DNA of 6,452 bases, from NCBI GenBank assembly GCA_030612485.1, contig JAUWNS010000136.1, positions 1 to 6,452 on the forward strand, read 5' to 3'. Position numbers and translations under genes: made by a program. The notes beneath the pieces were generated by a model. That model made no database searches. It worked only from the letters and a program-made list of their open reading frames with translations, and was not told the origin of the DNA. This stretch comes from Candidatus Bipolaricaulota bacterium. GTDB lineage: Bacteria; Bipolaricaulota; Bipolaricaulia; UBA7950; UBA9294. The first letter of the stretch is position 1, and each line of letters begins with the position of its first letter. Of the stretch, positions 1 through 5,627 are shown one piece after another.

Positions 1-1
1 C

Positions 2-376
2 ACAATTGGGGTAATGCACCGCGTGGAGGAGCTTGCCGATCGTAAACAAGGAGAGGGCCCCGCGCAGCAGATCCCGTATCGTAGCCTCGTCCCTCTGGTG
101 GAGATCATCGCACAGGCACTCGGCATAGGACCGAAGACAAAAGGGGTTGCCCGCGAGTATGAACGACTGATCACCCACTTTGGGAACGAGTTTCGCATCC
201 TCCTTGACCTGCCGGAGGAAGACCTTCGCCAAGCAGTTCCCAAAAGGATACTGCAAGGGATCCTGAAGGTTCGCGCGGGGGACCTTCAGATCGAACCGGG
301 TTACGATGGAGTCTACGGGAAGGTAACGATTCCTCTCGATGATGCCAAAGGCGATGAACAACTGGGGCTGTTTTGA
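2..376 (+). CDS. Endonuclease Q family protein (PHP-domain DNA repair nuclease), C-terminal part
   Basis: The reading frame is already open at the left edge (it encodes T-I-G-V before the first ATG at 14), so the gene starts outside the window and only about the last 124 residues are seen. The segment HRVEELADR, followed by PYRSLVPLVEIIAQALG, then REYERLI and a terminal EPGYDGVYGKV, matches my memory of the C-terminal part of the TIGR00375/EndoQ family, sometimes misannotated as UvrD-like helicase. Characterised members cut DNA 5' of deaminated bases such as uracil and hypoxanthine and at abasic sites. The metal-binding PHP residues would lie upstream and cannot be checked here. The protein ends in QLGLF (codons 359-373), close to the bacterial beta-clamp-binding consensus QL(S/D)LF; this is an inference. 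The next gene follows after 94 bp, so co-transcription is possible. The family call is fairly sure; the function is by family only. Confidence 0.75.
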   Translation, partial: TIGVMHRVEELADRKQGEGPAQQIPYRSLVPLVEIIAQALGIGPKTKGVAREYERLITHFGNEFRILLDLPEEDLRQAVPKRILQGILKVRAGDLQIEPGYDGVYGKVTIPLDDAKGDEQLGLF

Positions 377-458
377 CTGCTCCCACATCATGGTTAACGC
401 AACACGTATCGCTGTCAAGGCGAAACTCTAAGAGTAAAAACCCTGATTTCTCGAAAGG

Positions 459-465
459 AAGGAGG
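459..465 (+). promoter_or_regulatory. Strong ribosome binding site for the TTG-started epimerase gene
   Basis: AAGGAGG lies 5 nt before the TTG at 471. It decides the start, because no ATG in frame nearby has such a site and the dinucleotide-binding motif begins only five residues after the TTG. Confidence 0.85.
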
Positions 466-470
466 CTCGC

Positions 471-1448
471 TTGAAGGCATTCGTAACGGGTGGAACGGGG
501 TTTATCGGATCGAGCATCGTGCGGGAGTTGTTGAAGGCGGGCTATGAGGTCCGTGCACTCGTGCGCCAGGGCGCGGATACGCGCAATCTCGACGGCTTGG
601 AGATCGAGCGGGTCCGAGGGGATATCACCGATATCGATTCCCTGCGCCGGGCGATGGTGGGGTGTGAGCGGGTCTTCCATGCTGCTGCCCTCTACTCCTT
701 CTGGGTGCGGAAACCGGGATTGATCGACCTAGTGAACGTTGAGGGGACGCGGAACGTACTCAAGGTCGCAGGGGAGATGGGTGTGGACCGCATCGTCTAC
801 ACGAGCTCGGTCGCTGCACTGGCGGTGCCGGAGGGGAAGACCCCTGTTACCGAGGAGATGACGGTCGATCCCAAAAGGATCATAAGCGGGTACAAGAAGA
901 GCAAGTACCGTGCCGAACAGGTCGCACTCGGCTACGCGCGCGAGGGCCTTCCTGTGGTGATCGTCAACCCATCGTTCCCGGTCGGACCGCGCGACATCAA
1001 GCCGACCCCTACCGGAGAGGGCATCCTCGATTTCATCAACCACCGGATCCCTGCGTACGTAGAGACCGGGATGAACGTGGTCGATGTCGAGGACGTGGCC
1101 CGCGGGCACCTCCTCGCTGCTGATAAGGGCCGGAGCGGGGAGCGCTACATACTGGGAGGGGAGGACATGACGAGGGGAGAGCTTCTCGGGCTCCTCTCGG
1201 AGATCACCGGGATTCCGGCGCCACGCACAAAGATCCCCTACTACCCTATCCTCGGGCTGTCATACCTGAACGCAGCCTGGTGCCGTCTGACCGGAACGAC
1301 CCCACGGATGACGCCGGAGACGATCCGCATGTCGCGGCACTATATGTATTACGACCCCACAAAAGCGATCCGGGAACTCGGGTTTCCCCAGACTTCTCCC
1401 AAGGTCGCGCTCGAGAAGGCAATCTCCTGGTTTCGCGAGTACAATTAG
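471..1448 (+). CDS. hpnA: NAD(P)-dependent epimerase/dehydratase, hopanoid-associated sugar epimerase (HpnA) type
   Basis: This is a complete 325-residue protein of the extended short-chain dehydrogenase/reductase family. The N-terminal Rossmann motif TGGTGFIG (residues 6-13, GxxGxxG) binds the dinucleotide, DITD (51-54) is the usual acidic strand end, YTSS (110-113) holds the catalytic Ser/Thr region, and Y141-x3-K145 (GYKKSK) is the catalytic pair. NPSFPVGP (166-173) followed by DIKPTPTGEG is characteristic of the HpnA-like branch, as is ERYILGGEDMT near 224-234. Length fits the family (about 320-340). HpnA is named for its place in hopanoid gene clusters; its exact substrate is not settled, and no other hopanoid gene is visible here. 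It could instead be a dihydroflavonol-reductase-like sugar or steroid dehydrogenase. The start is TTG with a strong Shine-Dalgarno site. It runs convergently toward the ABC operon, with 87 bp between the stops. GC content is high, as in the partial gene upstream and ilvB. Confidence 0.72.
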   Translation: MKAFVTGGTGFIGSSIVRELLKAGYEVRALVRQGADTRNLDGLEIERVRGDITDIDSLRRAMVGCERVFHAAALYSFWVRKPGLIDLVNVEGTRNVLKVAGEMGVDRIVYTSSVAALAVPEGKTPVTEEMTVDPKRIISGYKKSKYRAEQVALGYAREGLPVVIVNPSFPVGPRDIKPTPTGEGILDFINHRIPAYVETGMNVVDVEDVARGHLLAADKGRSGERYILGGEDMTRGELLGLLSEITGIPAPRTKIPYYPILGLSYLNAAWCRLTGTTPRMTPETIRMSRHYMYYDPTKAIRELGFPQTSPKVALEKAISWFREYN

Positions 1449-1486
1449 ATCGCACGCGAAGCGGTCACCCTCGACTTAAGCGTATC

Positions 1487-1531
1487 AGGCCTACGGATTC
1501 CGTGGGGCCAGTGGCCTCAAAAGTGCACTTT
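1487..1531. terminator. Cluster of palindromes between convergent genes, candidate bidirectional terminator
   Basis: The 87-bp space between two converging genes holds a possible hairpin, GGCC-T-ACGG (1488-1496) with CCGT-G-GGCC (1500-1509, one bulged G), then GGCCA-G-TGGCC (1506-1516) and the perfect 12-bp palindrome AAAGTGCACTTT (1520-1531). Position suits transcription termination for both hpnA and the ABC operon. There is no good T run on either strand, so an intrinsic terminator is only a guess; it might also be an insertion scar or protein-binding site. Confidence 0.3.
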
Positions 1532-1535
1532 GCTC

Positions 1536-2384
1536 TTACCTGGTTAATGCTTTGCGCATACGCGGATCTAGCAGATCGCGCAATCCGTCGCCAACAAGGT
1601 TGAACGACAAGATGACTGTGAATATTGCAATACCGGGGAAGGCGCTGAGCCACCACTGATCGAAGTAATCAATACCGTCAGCGACCATGCGGCCCCATTC
1701 CGCTGCGGAAGGCTCTGGTCCCAAACCAAGAAAACTCAGCGAGGCAAAGATTAAAATCGCATTTCCGATATCCAACGTTGCCATGACCACTGCCGGAGCA
1801 ACGCAGTTCGGCAAAATGGTACGAAACAAGATGTAGGTGCGCGAAGCGCCAATTGCGCGGGATGCTTGAACGTACTCATTTGCCTTGACACTGAGTACAA
1901 GGCTACGTACGATGCGGGCATAATTAGGCCACCAAACCACTACCATCGCCAAAACAGCGTTGATTGTGCTTGGACCCAGCGCTGCTGTAATGGCCATCGC
2001 CAGGATGATAATCGGGAAAGACATGAATACCTCGGTGATGCGCATAAGTGTTTCATCCCATGCACCTCCGATATACCCCGCGACGCTACCCATGGCCGTG
2101 CCGACAATGGCCGCGCTGACAACGACCAGCAAGCCAGCTGGTAACGAGATTCGCCCACCATACAAGACTCGCGATAGTACATCACGCCCCAGTTGATCGG
2201 TTCCAAAAATGTGGCTCCCGCTTGGCGGTTGCAGTCGTTCCCGGATGTTTTGTTCCAAAGGACCATAGGGAGCCACTAGATTAGGAACAAGCGACACGGC
2301 AAACCACAGGATGCAAACCACCAAGCCAACAACCATCAAAGGGTTCTTGCGTGTCTGCGAGCGGATGGCTTTCAGTATTTTCAT
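1536..2384 (-). CDS. Peptide-type ABC transporter inner-membrane permease, DppC/OppC family
   Basis: This 282-residue integral membrane protein is one half of the channel of a Dpp/Opp/nickel-type importer. A first membrane segment lies at about residues 16-38. The family signature GTDQLGRDVLSR (61-72) precedes the transport domain, further membrane segments fall at about 83-105, 118-136 and 139-152, and the cytoplasmic EAA loop, which docks on the ATPase, is EYVQASRAIGASRTYILFRT (170-189). The C-terminus reads GDGLRDLLDPRMRK, typical of DppC. I chose ATG at 2384 rather than the TTG at 2393: GAGG (complement of 2388-2391) lies just before the ATG, though with only 3 nt spacing, and the TTG has no clear ribosome site. 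The gap after the upstream permease stop is 5 nt, so the two are translationally coupled partners. The substrate cannot be read from a permease. No ATPase gene follows; the next gene is convergent. Confidence 0.93.
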   Translation of the reverse strand: MKILKAIRSQTRKNPLMVVGLVVCILWFAVSLVPNLVAPYGPLEQNIRERLQPPSGSHIFGTDQLGRDVLSRVLYGGRISLPAGLLVVVSAAIVGTAMGSVAGYIGGAWDETLMRITEVFMSFPIIILAMAITAALGPSTINAVLAMVVVWWPNYARIVRSLVLSVKANEYVQASRAIGASRTYILFRTILPNCVAPAVVMATLDIGNAILIFASLSFLGLGPEPSAAEWGRMVADGIDYFDQWWLSAFPGIAIFTVILSFNLVGDGLRDLLDPRMRKALTR

Positions 2385-2389
2385 TTGCC

Positions 2390-3409
2390 TCAATCTACGC
2401 GGATACGGGGATCAAGCCAGCAATACAACATATCGACTATTAGATTAATTGTAATAAAAACAATGGCAATCAGCATGCTGACACCCATGATAGCCGGGAA
2501 GTCGAGCGTACGTGCGGCATTGTAAGCGTAGAGTCCGATGCCCCCCCAGGCAAAGATCGTCTCGGTCAGCACAGCCCCGGACAATAAGTTTCCGTAGGCT
2601 AAGCCGATGACAGTCACCACTGGCATTAGTGCATTGCGCAGCGCATGTCGAATAATCACTAGACGTTCCCTCAAGCCCTTACTGCGCGCCGTGGTGATGT
2701 AATCCAGAGAGAGCACCTCCAACATCGACGAGCGCGTGATGCGCGCTATGAGACCCATTGAAAAAGCGCCCAACACCAGCGCAGGCAAAATCAAGTGTGC
2801 AAGGGCATTACCAAGAATGTGCCATTGTCCAGCTAGGATGCTATCGATGACATATAAGCCTGTAACGGTGGGAGGTGCTGTCAGCACGATATCCAGGCGC
2901 CCCGGCCCGGGTACGAGGCCCAGATTCCGGTAGAGAACCAACTGTCCAATTAACGCTAACCAGAAAACAGGTGCGCTTACGCCAATGAGTGAAAGGATTC
3001 GAACGACAAAATCAATGGGGCGATTGCGCCACACCGCCGAGATCACGCCGAAAATAACCCCCGCGACCAAACTCACCAAGATGCCCGCTGTTGATAGTTC
3101 TACAGTGGCAGGCAAGTATCTGGCCAGCTCTTCCGTGATCGGTCGGTGGCTTCGGATAGAAGTTCCAAGGTCGCCGTGTAGCAAGTTCTTTAAATAGGTT
3201 AAATACTGGATGTGAATGGGTTGATCCAATCCCCATTTGCGTTGGAAAGCGGCCACGATTTCCGGATCAGCAGCCGCTCGTTCTCCCAAGTTGGCGGCAG
3301 TTGGGTCGGCAGGGACAGTATTGGCAACTATGAAAGCCATGAGCGAAATCCCAAATACTAATGGGATCATCAACAATATTCGACGTACCAAGTAAAGGTG
3401 GAGAGGCAT
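2390..3409 (-). CDS. Peptide-type ABC transporter inner-membrane permease, DppB/OppB family
   Basis: This is a complete 339-residue permease and the partner of the DppC-like protein downstream. The N-terminus LVRRILLMIPLVFGISLMAF (7-26) is the usual first membrane helix. It is followed by the extracytoplasmic stretch with KWGLDQPIHIQYLTYL (58-73) and GDLGTSI (79-85), then helices near 107-127, 136-160 and 203-223. The EAA loop is DYITTARSKGLRERLVIIRH (236-255), continuing ALRNALMPVV, and the C-terminus ends in LDPRIR as in other DppB proteins. The start at ATG 3409 has AGAGG (complement of 3416-3420) 6 nt upstream. It lies 85 bp after the binding-protein gene, with a hairpin in between. Family members import dipeptides, oligopeptides, nickel or some sugars; specificity here is undetermined. 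GC content and codon use are visibly lower than in hpnA and ilvB. Confidence 0.93.
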   Translation of the reverse strand: MPLHLYLVRRILLMIPLVFGISLMAFIVANTVPADPTAANLGERAAADPEIVAAFQRKWGLDQPIHIQYLTYLKNLLHGDLGTSIRSHRPITEELARYLPATVELSTAGILVSLVAGVIFGVISAVWRNRPIDFVVRILSLIGVSAPVFWLALIGQLVLYRNLGLVPGPGRLDIVLTAPPTVTGLYVIDSILAGQWHILGNALAHLILPALVLGAFSMGLIARITRSSMLEVLSLDYITTARSKGLRERLVIIRHALRNALMPVVTVIGLAYGNLLSGAVLTETIFAWGGIGLYAYNAARTLDFPAIMGVSMLIAIVFITINLIVDMLYCWLDPRIRVD

Positions 3410-3442
3410 AGGGTACCTCTATAGCTAATGGTGAATCATAAA

Positions 3443-3476
3443 AGGTGGCGAGACTCAGTTTGGGATCTCGCCACCT
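3443..3476 (-). terminator. Intercistronic hairpin with short U tract between binding protein and permease genes
   Basis: A perfect 11-bp stem (3443-3453 with 3466-3476, AGGTGGCGAGA and its complement) closes a 12-nt loop. In the direction of the operon (minus strand) the stem ends in CACCT followed at once by TTT and then ATG, giving a weak U tract. It lies after the binding-protein stop and before the permease ribosome site. In many import operons such a structure lets binding-protein mRNA exceed permease mRNA, by partial termination or by protecting the 3' end. The structure is seen; the role is inferred. Confidence 0.65.
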
Positions 3477-3494
3477 CTAACTTAACTGTGCAGA

Positions 3495-5068
3495 CTAGAA
3501 GCTCAGCTGCGTCAAATCCACGCGCCACTGCCCGTTGTAGTAAAAGCCCTTCAGATTCGCGTTATAAGCGAAGTGTACGCCGGGCTGGAACAACGGCACA
3601 AAAGGACCGTGGTGCTGTTCATATATTTGAATCTCGCGGAATAGCTCGTTTCTCTTTTCCGGATCGGTTTCGATCTTTACTGCATCCCGCAGATCGAGGA
3701 TTTCCTGATCGGCGTTCTCGGCGGTCCAATTAGCCCGATTGCCGACAACACCTTCTGGCAGGAACTCCACGTAGTCCAGCGTGTCGTAATAATCGGGATT
3801 CCAGAGCCACAGGCTGAAGCCTTGCTCTCCAGCGCGATAAGCAGCCAGCGAAGTCTGAAACTCTTCTGGAACAAGCTTGACAGTGATGCCGACTTCGGCC
3901 AAGTCAGCTTGGACCTTTTGGGCAACGACCCCGAAACTAGTGCCGATGTAATTGAAGTCAGGGTATCGTAGGTCGATCTTAAAGCCATCGGTGTAACCCG
4001 CACCAGCCAACAACCCGCGAGCTCGGTCCAGGTCACGTAATAGGCCCTCAGAGGACTCCAAAACACCGGCAAAGCCAAGGGGGACCATAGCCGCTGGGGT
4101 GTGTTTGCCCCTTCCCCACTCAGGAAGCGGAAGCCCTCATAGTCGATGGCATACCGGATCGCTAGCTGGACAAGCGGATTGGTCACGGGGCCGCCGGTCT
4201 CGGGGTCCTTGTTGCAAAGCAGGAAGATCAAGGTGTCGCTCTGAGTGGAGAACACTTCAATTCCCGGATTTGCTTCGAGAGAGGAGACCTGATCAGGAGT
4301 CACGTCCATCGCGATATGAAGATCCCCTGCTTCAAGCGCCAACTTTTGGGTGGCGGATTCGGGGAGGTTGCGAATGATGATTCGGTCAAAGTAGGGAGTT
4401 GCACCCCAGTAATTGGGATTCCGAACCAGAACAGTTCGTACGGTTGGCTCGTAGCTTTCCACCATATACGGCCCAGTGCCGGCTGAGTTATCCATCAACC
4501 ACCCCTCGGCAGTATCAGTCCCGGCAGCGTCTTCGGCAGCGGTACCACCGTGCGCTTGGACTTCCTCGGCATTGACGATGGAGAAAGCGTCAAAAACAAG
4601 CTTGGCTAGAATAGACGGATCGGGCTGGTTGAGAGTCATGATAACTGTAAGATCGTCAGTGGCTTCAACGCTCTCGATGGTATCGGCTAGGAAGGCCGGG
4701 TTATCCTTCAGATTCTTCATGCGATTGAAACTGAAAACCACATCTTCGGCAGTCAATGGGTCACCATTTGAGAAGACAGCTTCCTTACGTAGTGTAAACG
4801 TGTAGACCAGTCCGTCTCCAGAAATCTCCCAACTCTCAGCCAAACCAGGCAGAATCTCACTCACCGAATCTGGCGGAAAGGTAACCAGGGTTTCATAGAC
4901 CGAATGATGAATGAGCGAACCACCAGGTTCATAGGCACGACTGGGGTCCAGGGAGTGGTAGTCCTCCGAGAGGCCAACAATCAGCACTTTCTCTTCCTGT
5001 GCGATAACGTTAACAACAAACATCAAGCTCAATGCAGCGAAAAGCAGAAAAAACATAATACGACGCAT
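3495..5068 (-). pseudogene. Frameshifted substrate-binding protein of a peptide-type ABC importer (SBP_bac_5 family)
   Basis: Two overlapping frames together encode one family 5 extracytoplasmic binding protein. The N-terminal part (about 323 residues) has a signal peptide (MRRIMFFLLF, hydrophobic core, likely cleavage after VIA at residue 23; no lipobox Cys), then LAESWEISGDGLVYTFTLR (76-94), GDPLTAEDVVFSFNR (102-116) and GTGPY (197-201) with RNPNYWG (216-222). The frame breaks within NTP, at a run of four C on the coding strand (4096-4099). The other frame resumes at once with PAAMVPLGFAG and continues through AGYTDGFKIDLRYPDFNYIG and PFVPLFQPG to the stop at 3495. One added base would restore a normal 524-residue protein; as read, translation gives a 463-residue chain whose last ~140 residues are nonsense. 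The start is ATG 5068 with AGGAGG 5 nt upstream, not the ATG at 5089. It is the first gene of the operon. Sequencing error is the main alternative to real inactivation. Confidence 0.88.
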
Positions 5069-5073
5069 TGCTC

Positions 5074-5079
5074 CCTCCT
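5074..5079 (-). promoter_or_regulatory. Ribosome binding site that sets the binding-protein start
   Basis: AGGAGG on the minus strand, 5 nt before ATG 5068. It makes the in-frame ATG at 5089 an unlikely start, since that would place seven charged or polar residues ahead of the signal peptide and has no such site. Confidence 0.85.
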
Positions 5080-5107
5080 TTAGGAGCAAGTTGTGATTTG
5101 GCTATCA

Positions 5108-5141
5108 GATATAATAGTATCCAGATACCTTCTTGCCCCAA
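5108..5141 (-). promoter_or_regulatory. Candidate promoter of the ABC importer operon with overlapping dyad
   Basis: On the minus strand TTGGGG (5141-5136) and TACTAT (5119-5114) are spaced by 16 nt; TATTAT (5116-5111) is an alternative -10 with a longer spacer. The perfect dyad GTATC-CA-GATAC (5117-5128) covers the -10/spacer border and could be an operator. The boxes match the consensus only in part, so this is a weak call. Confidence 0.35.
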
Positions 5142-5156
5142 CAATACAAACTTAAC

Positions 5157-5175
5157 AGAGAGCTCTGAAAAACCC
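5157..5175 (+). repeat. Left terminal inverted repeat of the MITE-like element
   Basis: It pairs with 5292-5311 with a single one-base indel. It is itself enclosed by a second inverted repeat, TTAACAG (5152-5158) and CTGTTAA (5175-5181), so a local hairpin is possible. Confidence 0.7.
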
Positions 5176-5291
5176 TGTTAAGGCGAATTCCGCAGACTAG
5201 TGGAGCGTCCATGCAGTTCATAAAAGCCAGATAACAAGGGGCTTTTCTGGGGGAAACGGAACCAGACAGGAGGGGCCAAATGGTAGCATCG

Positions 5292-5311
5292 GGGCTTTTT
5301 CAGAGCTCTCT
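5292..5311 (-). repeat. Right terminal inverted repeat of the MITE-like element
   Basis: GGGCTTTTTCAGAGCTCTCT is the inverse of the left repeat apart from one base. It ends about 100 bp before the ilvB promoter. Confidence 0.7.
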
Positions 5312-5408
5312 AACAGCTCGCTTGTATCGTGTCAAGGCTCTTGTGGGTTGCCACACATGCTTGCCTTATACCGCTTCATGCTCATCTTGTATGAGATCGC
5401 TCTACCCC

Positions 5409-5437
5409 TTGACACCGGGGTCGATTCATGCTATGGT
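5409..5437 (+). promoter_or_regulatory. Sigma70-type promoter of the ilvB operon
   Basis: TTGACA (5409-5414, perfect -35) is followed by a 17-nt spacer and TATGGT (5432-5437, 4 of 6 for -10). Transcription would begin near 5444, just ahead of the leader peptide ribosome site GGAGGT (5452-5457). The resulting ~165-nt leader before the terminator's U run has the length expected for an attenuator. Confidence 0.75.
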
Positions 5438-5465
5438 TCTTGCAGATATATGGAGGTTTCATCGA

Positions 5466-5540
5466 GTGAAAAAGTTTAGTGTGGTTTCCGTCCTGCTGGT
5501 CCTGGTTATTACCCTGGTCATTATCGGGGGTGGGCCTTAA
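5466..5540 (+). CDS. Branched-chain amino acid leader peptide of the ilvB attenuator
   Basis: A 24-codon reading frame starts at GTG 5466, 8 nt after GGAGGT. After MKKFS, 13 of the 15 residues from position 6 to 20 are Val (6), Leu (4) or Ile (3), ending IIGGGP and TAA. This composition is the hallmark of leader peptides of ilv operons (compare the enterobacterial ilvBN and ilvGMEDA leaders). Its job is not the peptide itself but the position of the translating ribosome: shortage of charged Val, Leu or Ile tRNA should stall it over the upstream arm of the first hairpin. The frame is open upstream to an ATG at 5280, but that lies ahead of the promoter and inside the MITE-like element, so the GTG start is preferred. 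Confidence 0.88.
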   Translation: MKKFSVVSVLLVLVITLVIIGGGP

Positions 5541-5608
5541 CGGGTTGGACGAAACCACAATAAATAAGCCTTAAAAGGGCCGTCCAACTGGGCGGCCCTT
5601 ATTTTTTT
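5480..5608 (+). promoter_or_regulatory. Transcription attenuator of ilvB (competing RNA hairpins 1:2, 2:3, 3:4)
   Basis: Segment 1 (5480-5493, TGTGGTTTCCGTCC), inside the leader codons, pairs with segment 2 (5547-5559, GGACGAAACCACA) over 13 bp with one bulged C. Segment 2 can instead use 5544-5551 (GTTGGACG) to pair perfectly with segment 3 (5581-5588, CGTCCAAC), forming an antiterminator. Segment 3 is also part of the terminator stem with segment 4 (5590-5600). A ribosome stalled on Val/Leu/Ile codons covers segment 1 and favours 2:3, hence readthrough; a ribosome reaching the stop at 5540 masks the start of segment 2 and favours the terminator. With no translation, 1:2 plus the terminator forms. 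The pairings are seen directly; the mechanism is the established trp/ilv model applied by inference. Confidence 0.88.
5575..5608 (+). terminator. Intrinsic terminator of the ilvB attenuator
   Basis: AAGGGCCGTCC (5575-5585) pairs with GGGCGGCCCTT (5590-5600) around the AACT loop: an 8-bp perfect core extended by two C-G pairs and one T-G pair. A is followed by seven T (5602-5608). It ends 19 nt before the ilvB start codon. Confidence 0.93.
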
Positions 5609-5627
5609 GCTGTGCAAGGAGGAAGTA

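Larger units (their letters stand above)
5157..5311. mobile_element. Putative MITE-like element with terminal inverted repeats
   Basis: The left end (5157-5175) AGAGAGCTCTGAAAAACCC is repeated in inverse at the right end (5292-5311), where its complement reads AGAGAGCTCTGAAAAAGCCC: 19 of 20 positions, with one extra base. The 155-bp unit has no transposase-sized frame; all frames carry stops or unrecognised short peptides. TAACAG occurs in direct orientation at 5153-5158 and 5311-5316, overlapping the ends, so it may be a target duplication, although the boundaries do not line up perfectly. Size and lack of coding fit a non-autonomous element mobilised by a related insertion sequence elsewhere. 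An alternative is a pair of regulatory or structural palindromes, since each end holds the self-complementary AGAGCTCT. Confidence 0.5.

Noticed and set aside
171..680. Long minus-strand frame across the end of the EndoQ-like gene and the start of hpnA
   Set aside because: It is antisense to two recognised genes, rich in Arg/His/Pro as shadow frames of GC-rich genes are, and resembles no family.
2385..2393. TTG at 2393 as start of the DppC-like gene
   Set aside because: It has no clear ribosome site and adds only three residues; the ATG at 2384 has GAGG just upstream, though closely spaced.
3677..4090. Continuation of the first binding-protein frame down to a stop at 3677
   Set aside because: After the break point the residues are Ser/Trp/Arg-rich and lose all family similarity, while the other frame carries the conserved C-terminal half.
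4090..4100. Programmed -1 ribosomal frameshifting at the binding-protein break
   Set aside because: In the zero frame the codons are ACA-CCC-CAG, which do not form an X-XXY-YYZ slippery heptamer, and I saw no strong downstream stem. Family members need no recoding.
5222..5246. Hairpin AAAAGCC / GGCTTTT inside the MITE-like element as a terminator
   Set aside because: The stem is only 7 bp with an 11-nt loop and is followed by CTGGGGG rather than a T run.
5280..5540. An 86-residue frame that begins at ATG 5280 behind a good AGGAGG-like site
   Set aside because: It starts inside the MITE-like element and ahead of the ilv promoter, and its first two thirds resemble no protein I know. Only its last 24 codons make sense, as the leader peptide starting at GTG 5466.
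5541..5627. T-box or metabolite riboswitch upstream of ilvB
   Set aside because: The leader is short, I saw no T-box consensus, and the Val/Leu/Ile-rich peptide with competing hairpins explains the region fully.
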